Below, one piece after another: positions 17,832 through 26,453 of a DNA stretch of 64,000 nt. The stretch lies in contig NZ_CP006877.1 of assembly GCF_000816845.1 (NCBI RefSeq), positions 3,419,001 to 3,483,000 on the forward strand, in the 5' to 3' direction. Numbering within the stretch: the stretch's first letter is position 1; each line of letters opens with the position of its first letter. The notes under the pieces are model-generated. The model was not told the DNA's origin, ran no database searches, and saw only the letters and a program-made list of their open reading frames with translations. This stretch comes from Rhizobium gallicum bv. gallicum R602sp. GTDB lineage: Bacteria; Pseudomonadota; Alphaproteobacteria; Rhizobiales; Rhizobiaceae. The translations under genes were made by a program, and so were the position numbers.

Positions 17832-19694
17832 GTGGAAGCATTCTACATCGTCGTACTGGTATCGACGGCGCTTGTGCTTCTTGCGGCCTTCTCAAGCCTG
17901 CTCGCCTTCCGCTTTGGCGCTCCCCTGCTTTTGCTTTTCCTGGCAATCGGCCTGATTGCGGGTGTAGACGGGCTCGGCATCGAGTTCAGCAACAATTACC
18001 TCGCCTATATCCTCGGTTCGATCGCACTTGCCATCATTCTCTTCGATTCCGGCTTCGGCACGCCGATTCAGGCCTTCAAGCTCGCGGCCATACCTTCGCT
18101 GACGCTTGCCTCCGTTGGCGTGCTGATGACCGCCGGCCTCTTTGCCGTGGTCGCCATGTGGCTGCTGAACTTCACCTGGCTCGAGGGCCTGCTGCTCGGC
18201 TCGATCGTCGCCTCCACGGATGCGGCCGCCGTCTTCTTCCTGCTGCGCATCGGTGGCATCAACATCCGCGACAAGGTGCGCTCGACGCTCGAAGTGGAAT
18301 CCGGCACCAACGATCCAATGGCGATCTTCCTCACCATCGCCCTCGTCGAACTGCTTGCCAGCGGCGAAGGCTATGCCGGCATCAATATCGGCATGCTTGC
18401 GGTGTTCATTCAGGAAATGGGCCTTGGCGTCATCCTCGGGCTGCTCGGCGGCATGATGATCGCGCAGGTCGTCGGCCGTCTGGACACTGACCGCGGCCTC
18501 ACGCCGATCTTTGTGCTCGGCCTTGCCATGCTGGTGTTTTCCTTCGCAGGCGCCGTCGGCGGCAGCGGTTTTCTGGCCGTCTATGTCGCCGGCATCTATG
18601 CCGGAAACCGCAAGCTTCCGGCGCTGGGATCGATCAAACGCTTTCAAGACGGCATGACCTGGCTCGCGCAGATCATCATGTTCCTCGTGCTCGGTCTGCT
18701 CGCGACGCCCTCCCAGTTTCCGGCGATCATCCTCCCAGCGGTTGTACTGGCGCTGTTCCTGATCTTCGTCGCCCGTCCGCTCGCCATCTGGCTTTCGCTC
18801 CTGCCTTTCGACTATACGCAGCAGGAGATCGGCTTCGTTGCTTGGGTCGGGCTTCGCGGCGCAGTTTCGATCCTGCTCGCCATCATGCCGATCCTCGGCG
18901 GGCTGCCGAACGGGCAGATCTATTTCAACACCGCCTTCATCATCGTGCTGGTCTCGCTGCTCATTCAGGGCTGGACGATCAAGCCAGTGGCCAAGAAGCT
19001 CGGCCTCATCATTCCCCCGCGCATGGGTGCCGTCGACAAGGTCGAGGTCGACCTGCCGGGTGCGGCAAACCACGAGCTACTTTCCTATCGCGTCATCAAG
19101 GACAGTCCGATCCTTCGCGGCGAGCGCATCCCGCGCTGGGCAACGCCTTCGCTCGTCATCCGCGACGGCAAGTCGATGCGTTATCAATATGCCGGGCGGC
19201 TACGCGAGAACGATCTCGTCTATCTGTTCATCGTGCCGAGCCATTCGCGTCTGCTTGACCGGCTCTTCGCCAGTCGCGCGCCGGTGGATGCAGACGATGC
19301 CGAGTTCTTTGGTGCCTTCGCGCTCTCCCCTGCCCGCCCTGCAGCCGATCTCGATGCTGCCTACGGCCCGGGCCTGCTGAATGAATCCGAGAAGGGGCTG
19401 ACGATCGCCGAACTGATGAAGCAGCGCCTTGGCGGCAAGGCGGACTATGCCGATCGCGTCCGTCTCGGCTCGATCATCCTGATCGTCCGCGACCTCGACG
19501 ACCAGGCCCATATCACCTCGGTCGGCATGTCGCTCGAGGCTGTCGAGCCTGCCATCACGCTGCCGATCTTCATCAATCTGCATGACATCGTCCAGCGTGT
19601 CCGCGACCGCCTCAAGGGTCGCAAAAAACCGGAAGCCGCAACGGCCAAGGGCGTGCCGGACCATGACGAAAACGCGCGTGAAAACCACGGTTGA
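17832..19694 (+). CDS. K+/H+ antiporter (CvrA/NhaP2-type)
   Basis: A 620-residue CPA1-type cation:proton antiporter. The N-terminal ~390 residues form the membrane part, including STDAAAVFFLLR and ESGTNDPMAIFLT with the conserved acidic residues of the antiport site. The C-terminal part holds a cytoplasmic RCK/TrkA-C-like region (VKVSLPGAANHELL-like VEVDLPGAANHELLSYRVI, residues about 405-480) and a further CorC-like tail. NhaP2/CvrA members exchange potassium for protons. GTG 17832 is taken as the start because AAGGGG lies about 7 bases upstream. Confidence 0.88.
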   Translation: MEAFYIVVLVSTALVLLAAFSSLLAFRFGAPLLLLFLAIGLIAGVDGLGIEFSNNYLAYILGSIALAIILFDSGFGTPIQAFKLAAIPSLTLASVGVLMTAGLFAVVAMWLLNFTWLEGLLLGSIVASTDAAAVFFLLRIGGINIRDKVRSTLEVESGTNDPMAIFLTIALVELLASGEGYAGINIGMLAVFIQEMGLGVILGLLGGMMIAQVVGRLDTDRGLTPIFVLGLAMLVFSFAGAVGGSGFLAVYVAGIYAGNRKLPALGSIKRFQDGMTWLAQIIMFLVLGLLATPSQFPAIILPAVVLALFLIFVARPLAIWLSLLPFDYTQQEIGFVAWVGLRGAVSILLAIMPILGGLPNGQIYFNTAFIIVLVSLLIQGWTIKPVAKKLGLIIPPRMGAVDKVEVDLPGAANHELLSYRVIKDSPILRGERIPRWATPSLVIRDGKSMRYQYAGRLRENDLVYLFIVPSHSRLLDRLFASRAPVDADDAEFFGAFALSPARPAADLDAAYGPGLLNESEKGLTIAELMKQRLGGKADYADRVRLGSIILIVRDLDDQAHITSVGMSLEAVEPAITLPIFINLHDIVQRVRDRLKGRKKPEAATAKGVPDHDENARENHG

Positions 19695-19765
19695 ACGCCT
19701 TGCGTCTTGAGGCATCCTTGCTATGGTCGGCCACCTTCCAAGGCAAATAACGAACGGATAGTCCC

Positions 19766-20965
19766 ATGCCAGCTTTCAAGACTCTCGACGACCTCAGCGG
19801 CATCGCCGGAAAGCGTGTTCTCGTCCGCGTCGACCTCAACGTGCCCGTGAAAGACGGCAAGGTGACCGACACGACGCGCATTGAACGCGTTGCGCCGACG
19901 ATCCTCGAACTGTCGAAGAAGGGGGCCAAGGTTGTTCTGCTTGCGCATTTCGGCCGCCCGAAAGAAGGCCCCTCACCGGACCTCTCGCTCTCGCTGATCG
20001 CGCCGGACGTTTCAAAGGTGCTCGGCAAGCCGGTTGCCACGGCATCGGACTCGATCGGCGAAGCGGCTGCTTCGGCCGTCGCCGGAATGAAGGATGGCGA
20101 TATCCTGCTTCTCGAAAACACCCGCTTCCACAAAGGTGAGGAAAAGAACGACGCGGAGTTCACCAAGGCGCTCGCTGCCAATGGCGACATCTATGTGAAC
20201 GACGCTTTCTCCGCCGCGCATCGCGCCCATGCGTCCACCGAGGGCCTTGCCCACCTGCTTCCTGCCTATGCCGGCCGCACGATGCAGCAGGAGCTCGAAG
20301 CGCTCGAAAAAGGCCTCGGCAGTCCGGCCCGCCCGGTCGTTGCCATCGTCGGCGGCGCCAAGGTTTCCACCAAGATCGATCTGCTCATGAACCTCGTGAA
20401 GAAGGTCGACGCCCTGGTGATCGGCGGCGGCATGGCCAATACCTTTCTCGCCGCGCGCGGCACCAATGTCGGCAAGTCGCTCTGCGAGCATGACCTTGGC
20501 GAAACCGCAAAGCAGATCATGATCGAAGCCGCGACAGCCGGCTGCGCGATCATTCTGCCGGAAGACGGCGTTGTCGCGCGCGAGTTCAAGGCAGGTGCCG
20601 CAAACCAGACCGTCGACATCAATGCCATTCCGGAAGATGCCATGGTCCTCGACGTCGGTCCTAAGTCGGTCGAGGTGGTCAAGGCCTGGATCGAGCGCGC
20701 CCAGACGCTGGTCTGGAACGGGCCGCTCGGCGCATTCGAAATCGAGCCTTTCGATAAGGCGACGGTCGCAGCGGCCAAATACGCTGCCGAACGCACCAAG
20801 GCTGGCAAGCTCACCTCCGTCGCAGGCGGCGGCGATACCGTTTCGGCACTGAACCATGCCGGTGCCGCGGATGACTTCAGCTATGTTTCGACCGCAGGCG
20901 GCGCCTTCCTCGAATGGATGGAAGGCAAGATCCTACCGGGTGTTGCCGTTCTTTCCGGCAAGTAA
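19766..20965 (+). CDS. pgk: Phosphoglycerate kinase
   Basis: A 399-residue two-domain kinase interconverting 1,3-bisphosphoglycerate and 3-phosphoglycerate with ADP/ATP. The N-terminal signature [11 protein letters not shown] is present as [15 protein letters not shown]. The substrate-binding HFGRPK and the nucleotide-binding GGGDTVSAL near the C-terminus are also there. Full length matches the family. It follows the antiporter by 71 bases and precedes a strong terminator, so it forms the end of a separate transcript or a single-gene unit. Confidence 0.97.
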   Translation: MPAFKTLDDLSGIAGKRVLVRVDLNVPVKDGKVTDTTRIERVAPTILELSKKGAKVVLLAHFGRPKEGPSPDLSLSLIAPDVSKVLGKPVATASDSIGEAAASAVAGMKDGDILLLENTRFHKGEEKNDAEFTKALAANGDIYVNDAFSAAHRAHASTEGLAHLLPAYAGRTMQQELEALEKGLGSPARPVVAIVGGAKVSTKIDLLMNLVKKVDALVIGGGMANTFLAARGTNVGKSLCEHDLGETAKQIMIEAATAGCAIILPEDGVVAREFKAGAANQTVDINAIPEDAMVLDVGPKSVEVVKAWIERAQTLVWNGPLGAFEIEPFDKATVAAAKYAAERTKAGKLTSVAGGGDTVSALNHAGAADDFSYVSTAGGAFLEWMEGKILPGVAVLSGK

Positions 20966-21000
20966 CGCCCGGCTGATTTGGCAATCTTTACATACGGATA

Positions 21001-21036
21001 GACCGCGGAAGCGTTTAGGCTTCGGCGGTCTTTTGC
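21001..21036 (+). terminator. Intrinsic terminator after pgk
   Basis: Arms GACCGCGGAAGC and GCTTCGGCGGTC (one mismatch) with a short loop are followed by TTTT. The hairpin begins 36 bases after the pgk stop. Confidence 0.85.
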
Positions 21037-21065
21037 TCACGCAGCGAAAATAATCTCAAAGTTTC

Positions 21066-21092
21066 AAACGATTGAAATGATTTCAATCGTTT
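21066..21092. promoter_or_regulatory. 27-bp perfect palindrome before the aldolase gene
   Basis: Arms AAACGATTGAAAT and ATTTCAATCGTTT flank a single G, 96 bases upstream of the fda start and just after the pgk terminator. There is no T-tract and the centre has no loop, so it is a protein-binding operator, not a terminator. A dimeric repressor or activator of the aldolase gene is inferred; I could not match it to a named regulator. Confidence 0.65.
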
Positions 21093-21187
21093 CAATGACT
21101 TAGCGCTCCATTCTCCTGCCTATAAACTTCTGTTATCGCCGACCTATATGCATGGTTGCCGATTTTTTTGTCGTGGAGAGAGTAAAA

Positions 21188-22213
21188 ATGAGCGAACGCG
21201 TGGAAGACATTGCAGCAAAGATGGTAGCGGGTGGCCGGGGGCTGCTTGCCGCCGATGAATCGACCGGTACGATTGGAAAGCGGTTCGATACGATCGGCCT
21301 GGAATCCACGGAAACGAGCCGCCGCGATTATCGCGAAATGCTCTTCCGCTCCGACGAGGCTATGAAGAAGTATGTCTCGGGCGTGATCCTCTATGAAGAG
21401 ACGCTTTATCAGAAGGCGGCCGACGGCACGACCTTCGTCGACATCATCAAGGCTGCAGACAGCATTCCAGGCATCAAGGTCGATACCGGCGCCAAGCCGA
21501 TGGCGAAGTATCCGGGCGAAACGATCACCGAAGGCCTCGACGGCCTGGCCGACCGCCTTGCCAAATATTATGAAGCCGGAGCGCGCTTTGCCAAGTGGCG
21601 CGGCGTGATCGCCATCTCCTCCTCGCTGCCGACCTGGGGTTCGATGAAAGCGAACGCTCATGCACTCGCCCGCTACGCCGTGCTCTGCCAGCAAGCCGGT
21701 ATCGTGCCGATCGTCGAGCCGGAATGCCTGATGGACGGCAAGCCGGGCGACCACAACATCGACCGCTGCGCCGAAGTCACCGAATGGACGCTGCGCACCG
21801 TCTTTGAAGAACTTGCCGATGCACGCGTCAGCCTGGAAGGCATGATCCTGAAGCCAAACATGGTCATTGACGGCAAGAACGCCCGCAAGGCATCCGTTGC
21901 GGAAGTCGCCGAACGCACCGTCCAGGTTTTGAAGCGCACCGTTCCGTCCGCCGTGCCCGGAATTGCCTTCCTTTCGGGCGGTCAATCCACCGAAGAGGCG
22001 ACAGCTCACCTATCGGCGATCAATTCCGGATTCGAATTGCCTTGGAAGGTCACCTTCTCCTATGGCCGCGCGCTGCAGGATACGGCCCTGAAGGCGTGGG
22101 GCGGAAAACAGGAAAACGTCGCCGCTGGCCAGCGCGCCTTCAGCCACCGCGCCGAAATGAACAGCCTTGCGGCCAAGGGCCACTGGAAACAGGAACTCGA
22201 AAAGGCGGCGTAG
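21188..22213 (+). CDS. fda: Fructose-bisphosphate aldolase, class I
   Basis: A 341-residue Schiff-base aldolase of the class I (animal-like) type that cleaves fructose-1,6-bisphosphate. The N-terminal motif LAADESTGTIGKRF is nearly identical to the animal-enzyme motif, and LEGMILKPNMV contains the Schiff-base lysine. GGAGAGAG sits before ATG 21188, which fixes the start; the longer frame upstream lacks family similarity. It is controlled separately from pgk, with a palindrome and terminator in between. Confidence 0.95.
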   Translation: MSERVEDIAAKMVAGGRGLLAADESTGTIGKRFDTIGLESTETSRRDYREMLFRSDEAMKKYVSGVILYEETLYQKAADGTTFVDIIKAADSIPGIKVDTGAKPMAKYPGETITEGLDGLADRLAKYYEAGARFAKWRGVIAISSSLPTWGSMKANAHALARYAVLCQQAGIVPIVEPECLMDGKPGDHNIDRCAEVTEWTLRTVFEELADARVSLEGMILKPNMVIDGKNARKASVAEVAERTVQVLKRTVPSAVPGIAFLSGGQSTEEATAHLSAINSGFELPWKVTFSYGRALQDTALKAWGGKQENVAAGQRAFSHRAEMNSLAAKGHWKQELEKAA

Positions 22214-22238
22214 CCGCCACTGAGCGCCCTTGCGACGC

Positions 22239-22263
22239 GGCCCCGTGAGCTTGTCACGGGTCC
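22239..22263. repeat. Hairpin downstream of fda
   Basis: Arms GGCCCCGTGA and TCACGGGTCC (one mismatch) around GCTTG lie 26 bases after the fda stop. There is no T-tract, so it is not a classical terminator. The core (GCTTGTCAC) resembles the arm of the repeat at 62290-62423, which suggests a degenerate copy. Confidence 0.4.
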
Positions 22264-22479
22264 GCCATGTCCTGGCGCGACTGACTCGAAAACGAATGAT
22301 GAAGAAAACCATTCTCGGCGCGGACGCGCGGTGGCTTCGTTCCCAGACAAGCACTGGAATGCAGGAGGGCGGCGCAAGCTCGCCAAGCTAAATTCTTGCA
22401 TTGTCACGGCGACAAGATTGCGCTTTGGCGATCGACGGACGTGACTCATTATTGCGGTTTCCAAAATATCGGAGCCGCA

Positions 22480-23397
22480 ATGACTGTCCTTTCTTATACG
22501 ACCGTCGACGTTTTCACTTCTAACCGTTTTGAAGGCAATCCGCTCGCAGTCGTCACCGGCGCGGAGCAGCTCAGCACCCAGACGATGCAGAAGATCGCAG
22601 CGGAATTCAGGTATTCCGAAATCACCTTCGTCCTGCCGCCCAAGGATCCCGCCAACACGGCGAATGTCCGAATCTTCACGCCGACGATGGAGGTGCCTTT
22701 CGCAGGTCATCCGAATGTCGGTACAGCTTATGTTCTCGGCCAGCAGCAGGAGATCTTCGGCAGGCCGATCGGCGATACGCTGCGTTTCGAAGAAAAGGCC
22801 GGTCTGGTTGAAGTGGCGCTTCGGCGTATTGAAGGTCGGGTAACTGCTGCAACGATCCGTGCACCTCGGCCTCTGGATATCGGGGCTGCCGTCTGCGAAG
22901 AAACCATTGCACGCTGCGTCGGCATCGACCGCAGCGCAATTGTCAAATCGACCCACCAACCGGTTTTTGTCTCCGTCGGCCTTACCTTTGCGGTTGCCGA
23001 ACTCGACGGTCTGGCATCGCTTGGCGCCGCCCGACCGAATCTCACGCATTTCCAAGAGGCTGCCGGCCCGAACGCTGAAAGCAATCACGATTTCTCGCTC
23101 TTCGTCTATGTCCGTTCGCCGGACGAGCCTTGGACGATCCGCGCCCGCATGTTCGCGCCGTTAGACAACGTTCCCGAGGATCCGGCGACAGGTAGCGCTT
23201 CCGCCGCACTCTCCGCCCATCTCGTCTCGCTCGCACCGGAGCAAACCGTGACCCAGCGTGTGACGATCGAGCAAGGTGTCGAGATGGGCCGGCGCAGCAT
23301 CATCGAAGTCGACGTCGTCAAGAAGGATGGCATCGTGACGGACGTCGCGATTTCCGGCAGTTGCGTGCCGGTCATGCGCGGTGAGATCACCGTCTAG
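22480..23397 (+). CDS. PhzF family protein (isomerase/epimerase fold)
   Basis: A 305-residue DapF-like fold protein. It has the typical N-terminus [20 protein letters not shown], the FRYSEITFV motif with the family's catalytic glutamate, the [12 protein letters not shown] motif and the late [16 protein letters not shown]. PhzF of Pseudomonas isomerises a phenazine precursor, but most homologues, as probably here, have unknown substrates; no phenazine genes are nearby. GGAG sits about 6 bases before ATG 22480. Its stop codon overlaps the end of a small convergent gene. Confidence 0.9.
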   Translation: MTVLSYTTVDVFTSNRFEGNPLAVVTGAEQLSTQTMQKIAAEFRYSEITFVLPPKDPANTANVRIFTPTMEVPFAGHPNVGTAYVLGQQQEIFGRPIGDTLRFEEKAGLVEVALRRIEGRVTAATIRAPRPLDIGAAVCEETIARCVGIDRSAIVKSTHQPVFVSVGLTFAVAELDGLASLGAARPNLTHFQEAAGPNAESNHDFSLFVYVRSPDEPWTIRARMFAPLDNVPEDPATGSASAALSAHLVSLAPEQTVTQRVTIEQGVEMGRRSIIEVDVVKKDGIVTDVAISGSCVPVMRGEITV

Positions 23398-23558
23398 GCG
23401 ATCAGGTCGCGGCCAAGAAGCGCGAGCGCCCAAACGGCAAACGCAATCAGCGCAATCTTCCAAAAGTCCATCCGCTGCCGCAAACCAGGAAGCCCCAGCG
23501 GCTTGATGATCTGAATAACCATGGCAAGGACGAGCAACAGCGCCAGCAGCTTTGTCAT
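23394..23558 (-). CDS. Small membrane protein (54 aa)
   Basis: A 54-residue ORF that begins MTKLLALLLVLAMVIQIIKP and ends [12 protein letters not shown], giving two hydrophobic segments joined by a short basic loop (GLRQRMDFWK). This is a plausible two-helix membrane protein; I do not recognise a named family. A weak GGAAA site lies before the ATG. Its stop overlaps the phzF-like gene's stop (23394-23397) in convergent orientation. It is too short for simple ORF cut-offs but its composition is coding-like. Confidence 0.6.
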   Translation of the reverse strand: MTKLLALLLVLAMVIQIIKPLGLPGLRQRMDFWKIALIAFAVWALALLGRDLIA

Positions 23559-23729
23559 GGCATTATTTTTCCAATATTTCAGAATGTCACAGGACGGACA
23601 TTATTCCGCGCGAACACAGCACTTCTTCATGCCGTAACGGCATTCCGAACCATAATCAACACCATTGGGACAGGGCGGGCAGCGTCTTGTCTTATGACTT
23701 TTTAAATCGAACTTGCCGAGAATTTGGAA

Positions 23730-25010
23730 ATGAGAAGAAATCTGCTGTCCGTCGCCGCGCTGCTTTTCGGAACGCTTTTCCTCTTCATGGGCAATGGCCT
23801 GCAGGGCATCCTGCTCCCCGTCCGCGGCAATCTCGAGGGTTACGCCACGACCACGCTCGGCCTGCTCGGCACGTCCTGGGCGGCGGGATTTGTCGTCGGC
23901 TGCCTCGTCGCCCCCAAACTGGTGCGGCGCGTCGGACATGTGCGCGCCTTCTCCGGTTTCATCTCGATCATCGCCATCATCGCCCTTGTGAGCGGCATCA
24001 TCATCGATCCGATCTGGTGGATCGCGCTGCGCGCCGTCACCGGATTTTCGACCGCCGGCACCTCGATGATCATCGAAAGCTGGCTGAACGAGCGCGCCAC
24101 GAACGAAAGCCGCGGTGCGATCTTCTCGCTCTATATCGGCATCACCCTTCTCGGCGTCGTCGGCGGCCAGATGATGATCCCGCTCGAAGACGTGCGAACG
24201 CCGTTGCTCTTCATGGTCTGCGGAATCTTCTACTGCATCGCCATGCTGCCCACGACGCTCTCGACCGCAGCCTCGCCGCAGCCGCTGAAGGCCGTGAAGC
24301 TCGACCTGCCTGCGCTCTACCGCAATTCGCCTGTCTCCTGCCTCGGCATCCTGATGGTCGGCATCGCCAACGGTGCCTACGGCACGCTTGGCGCGGTTTT
24401 CGGGGCAGGTGCGGGACTTTCCGATGCCAGCATCGCAATCATGATGAGCGCCACCATTTTCGCCGGTGCGCTTATGCAGCTTCCAGCCGGCCGCCTTTCC
24501 GATCGTGTCGATCGCCGGTATGTTCTGGCGGTCATGTCGGCGGTTGCCGCGGTCGCTGGCCTTCTGATCGTGGTGCTGCATCCCTCTTCACCCGCGCTTC
24601 TTATCGGCCTTGTCATCCTCTACGGCGCAGTCGCCAACACGCTCTACCCGATCGCCGTAGCGCATGCGAACGACTTCGCCTCCGCCGAGGATTTCGTGAA
24701 GGTTTCCGGCGGGCTCTTGCTGCTCTACGGTATCGGGACCGTGATCGGACCAACGATCGGCGGTCCTGTCATGGCGATGACAAGCCCGCACGCACTCTTC
24801 CTCGTCACGGCGCTGTCGCATGTCTTCATCACCGCTTACGCAATCATCCGCAGCCGCATTCGCGCCGCAGTGCCGGCAAGCGAACGCGACACTTACACGA
24901 CGATGCCGACCGGCACCTCGCAGATGCTGACGCCCGAAAGCATGTCGCTTGTCGAACCCATGTCGAACAAGCCTCCCGAAAGCGACGATCCTGCTGTAAA
25001 ATACGGCTGA
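23730..25010 (+). CDS. MFS transporter, YcaD-like
   Basis: A 426-residue major facilitator protein with 12 predicted hydrophobic segments. It starts MRRNLLSVAALLFGTLFLFM and has SRGAIFSLYIGITLLGVV in the middle and GRLSDRVDRRYVL, a loop motif A, in the second half. The C-terminal ~40 residues are polar and Thr/Ser-rich (TYTTMPTGTSQM), probably cytoplasmic and disordered. The pattern resembles YcaD and related transporters of unknown substrate. ATG 23730 is the likely start; an upstream TTG at 23724 is the alternative. Confidence 0.87.
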   Translation: MRRNLLSVAALLFGTLFLFMGNGLQGILLPVRGNLEGYATTTLGLLGTSWAAGFVVGCLVAPKLVRRVGHVRAFSGFISIIAIIALVSGIIIDPIWWIALRAVTGFSTAGTSMIIESWLNERATNESRGAIFSLYIGITLLGVVGGQMMIPLEDVRTPLLFMVCGIFYCIAMLPTTLSTAASPQPLKAVKLDLPALYRNSPVSCLGILMVGIANGAYGTLGAVFGAGAGLSDASIAIMMSATIFAGALMQLPAGRLSDRVDRRYVLAVMSAVAAVAGLLIVVLHPSSPALLIGLVILYGAVANTLYPIAVAHANDFASAEDFVKVSGGLLLLYGIGTVIGPTIGGPVMAMTSPHALFLVTALSHVFITAYAIIRSRIRAAVPASERDTYTTMPTGTSQMLTPESMSLVEPMSNKPPESDDPAVKYG

Positions 25011-25031
25011 GAACCGGATGGAGGATTGCTC

Positions 25032-25220
25032 ATGAGCTTCATTGACGATGACCTGCCTAAGAAGGCGGCTTACGAAATCGGATCCGACCTCTCCATGCTT
25101 TCCGTGGACGAGCTGAAGGAACGTGTCGAACAGCTGAAGGCGGAGATTGCCCGCATAGAGGCGGAAGTCACGAGGAAGGCTTCGGGACGCGCCGCAGCCG
25201 AAAACCTTTTTCGCTCCTAG
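25032..25220 (+). CDS. DUF1192 family protein
   Basis: A 62-residue alphaproteobacterial protein of DUF1192. It has the conserved DDDLPKK motif near the start and SMLSVDELKERVEQLKAEIARIEAEV, a coiled coil, in the middle (shown in part). GGAGG lies about 8 bases before the ATG. It follows the MFS gene by 21 bases and could be cotranscribed with it. The function is unknown. Confidence 0.85.
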   Translation: MSFIDDDLPKKAAYEIGSDLSMLSVDELKERVEQLKAEIARIEAEVTRKASGRAAAENLFRS

Positions 25221-25283
25221 CGTTCGATCAAAGGCTACGGGCAAGCGAATAACCGCTGCCGCAAGTCTTAATACGAAACAATG

Positions 25284-25298
25284 TTAATAGAATATTAA
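25284..25298. promoter_or_regulatory. CtrA box 1 (TTAA-N7-TTAA)
   Basis: A perfect full CtrA site, TTAA-TAGAATA-TTAA, lies in the gap between DUF1192 and rcdA and just before the small-RNA-like transcript. CtrA is the cell-cycle master regulator of alphaproteobacteria. Confidence 0.6.
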
Positions 25299-25299
25299 G

Positions 25300-25425
25300 C
25301 TTTATGAGATATTACTGTTCTTATCCAGATTTCGTCTGGATCTCAGACAGTTTTCCATGCGGCGAATTGGTCTGATTTTTCTCCCTGTTTTACCTTGAGA
25401 GCCGCTTTTGCGGCTCTTCTTTTTG
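25300..25425 (+). ncRNA. Small RNA or leader candidate upstream of rcdA
   Basis: A short transcript-like unit starts after CtrA box 1. It contains a hairpin with arms ATCCAGA and TCTGGAT (25323-25341), an alternative TCAGAC/GTCTGA pairing before a T-run, and ends at a strong intrinsic terminator. A 23-codon ORF (ATG 25304, starting MRYYCSYPDF and ending before 25376) lies inside and could be a leader peptide; it has no clear Shine-Dalgarno. I cannot tell sRNA from leader or from the 3' end of the DUF1192 message. Confidence 0.4.
25396..25425 (+). terminator. Intrinsic terminator between DUF1192 and rcdA
   Basis: Arms AGAGCCGC and GCGGCTCT with a TTTT loop are followed by TCTTTTT. It ends either the DUF1192 transcript or the small transcript before rcdA. 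Confidence 0.85.
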
Positions 25426-25458
25426 CGCCAGCGCCGATTTCCCACGAAACTGTGGAAG

Positions 25459-25473
25459 TTAACCTTTTCTTAA
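25459..25473. promoter_or_regulatory. CtrA box 2 upstream of rcdA
   Basis: A perfect full site, TTAA-CCTTTTC-TTAA, lies 125 bases before the rcdA start codon. It matches the CtrA consensus and fits known CtrA control of rcdA in rhizobia. Confidence 0.7.
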
Positions 25474-25597
25474 GAAACGCCTTGCGCATTTGGGCTAAAG
25501 ATACCATCCTAAAGACATAAAGACAGGCCTCTGAAACTTTTGTTTCAGGCTGGCGTTACCTGAACATCTGTAGACGCGTGCAACAGGAACCATTTGA

Positions 25598-26113
25598 ATG
25601 TCGGAACTCGGTTTGAACACCATCAGTTTTGCGGGCCGCGTTGCCGCATCCTCGCAGTTCAAGACACTGTACGCGGAAGGCATGTCGCTGGTCGAGGAAA
25701 CTGCCGCCTATTTGGATGGCAATGGCCGCGCCGCATCCAAGGTTCTGCCCCGCATGGCTTCTGTTCTCTACGCTGCCGAATCGATGCGCCTCACGACCCG
25801 CCTGATGCAGATGGCGTCCTGGCTGCTCCTGCAGCGTGCCGTCAATAACGGTGAGATGTCGCGAGACCAGGTTCTCGCTGAAAAGAACAAGGTCCGCCTC
25901 GACGGGTTCAACGTGGACCGCAATGCTCCGGGCTGGGGCGATCTGCCGGAAGCCTTCCGCGATCTCGTCGAACGCTCGCTGCGCCTCCAGAACCGCGTTG
26001 CCCTTCTCGACCGTGAAATCTATCGCCCGAACGAAGCGCCGATCGTCCCGGACAATCAGAACAGCGTCCAGGCACAACTGAGCCTGCTGCAAACGGCTTT
26101 CGGCAACAACTGA
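25598..26113 (+). CDS. rcdA: RcdA, adaptor for CtrA degradation (DUF1465)
   Basis: A 171-residue DUF1465 protein, the family of Caulobacter RcdA, which with CpdR and PopA helps deliver CtrA to the ClpXP protease at the cell pole. The helical core is visible as FKTLYAEGMSLVEETAAYLD, then MRLTTRLMQMASWLLLQRAV, and the SRDQVLAEKNKVRL and LVERSLRLQNRVALLDR helices. The C-terminus is short and polar, as in the family. AGGAAC precedes the ATG. Two CtrA boxes lie upstream, so CtrA probably drives its own degradation adaptor, and a terminator follows the gene. Confidence 0.9.
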   Translation: MSELGLNTISFAGRVAASSQFKTLYAEGMSLVEETAAYLDGNGRAASKVLPRMASVLYAAESMRLTTRLMQMASWLLLQRAVNNGEMSRDQVLAEKNKVRLDGFNVDRNAPGWGDLPEAFRDLVERSLRLQNRVALLDREIYRPNEAPIVPDNQNSVQAQLSLLQTAFGNN

Positions 26114-26136
26114 GAACTTGCATAGGCTAAAGATGG

Positions 26137-26167
26137 AACCGGCTGCGTGATACGCGGCCGGTTTTTT
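26137..26167 (+). terminator. Intrinsic terminator after rcdA
   Basis: Arms AACCGGC-T-GCG and CGC-G-GCCGGTT around TGATA are followed by a run of T. It starts 24 bases after the rcdA stop. Confidence 0.85.
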
Positions 26168-26236
26168 GCTGCATACTGCTTGTCGCTAAATCCAGGCGGA
26201 AGCGATGTCCGCACATGCCGTGGTGCGCGCGAGTAT

Positions 26237-26450
26237 ATGGGTACAGAAACAATAGAGAAGGCGACTGCCGCCCTCGAAGCGATGGGGTTTCCGTTTCCGA
26301 CGCAATCCGTTTTCTGATGATGCGGTGCCGACGAGCATCGCCTGCTATTTGAAGCGTGCCGAGGCATCGGAAAAAGCAATGGAACTGGAAGAAGGCCAAG
26401 GCAAGCGCCTCGAAAATGCCGACGCCCTCTTTGAAGATCTTGGCCGCTGA
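26237..26450 (+). pseudogene. RelB/DinJ-type antitoxin remnant
   Basis: Successive pieces of a RelB/DinJ antitoxin are spread over different frames. IEKATAALEAMG follows the ATG, DAIRFLMMR comes from the ribbon-helix-helix part, and the C-terminal toxin-binding stretch reads KAMELEEGQGKRLENADALF and ends DLGR before the stop at 26448. Frameshifts between the pieces prevent an intact product. The toxin remnant follows immediately. Confidence 0.65.
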
Positions 26451-26453
26451 TCC

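Noticed and set aside
17892..19073. 393-codon frame antisense to the K+/H+ antiporter
   Set aside because: Charged, repetitive composition and no motif; the antiporter is well supported.
13855..22213. Calvin-Benson cycle operon
   Set aside because: No RuBisCO, phosphoribulokinase or CbbR; the enzymes present serve glycolysis, gluconeogenesis and the pentose phosphate pathway.
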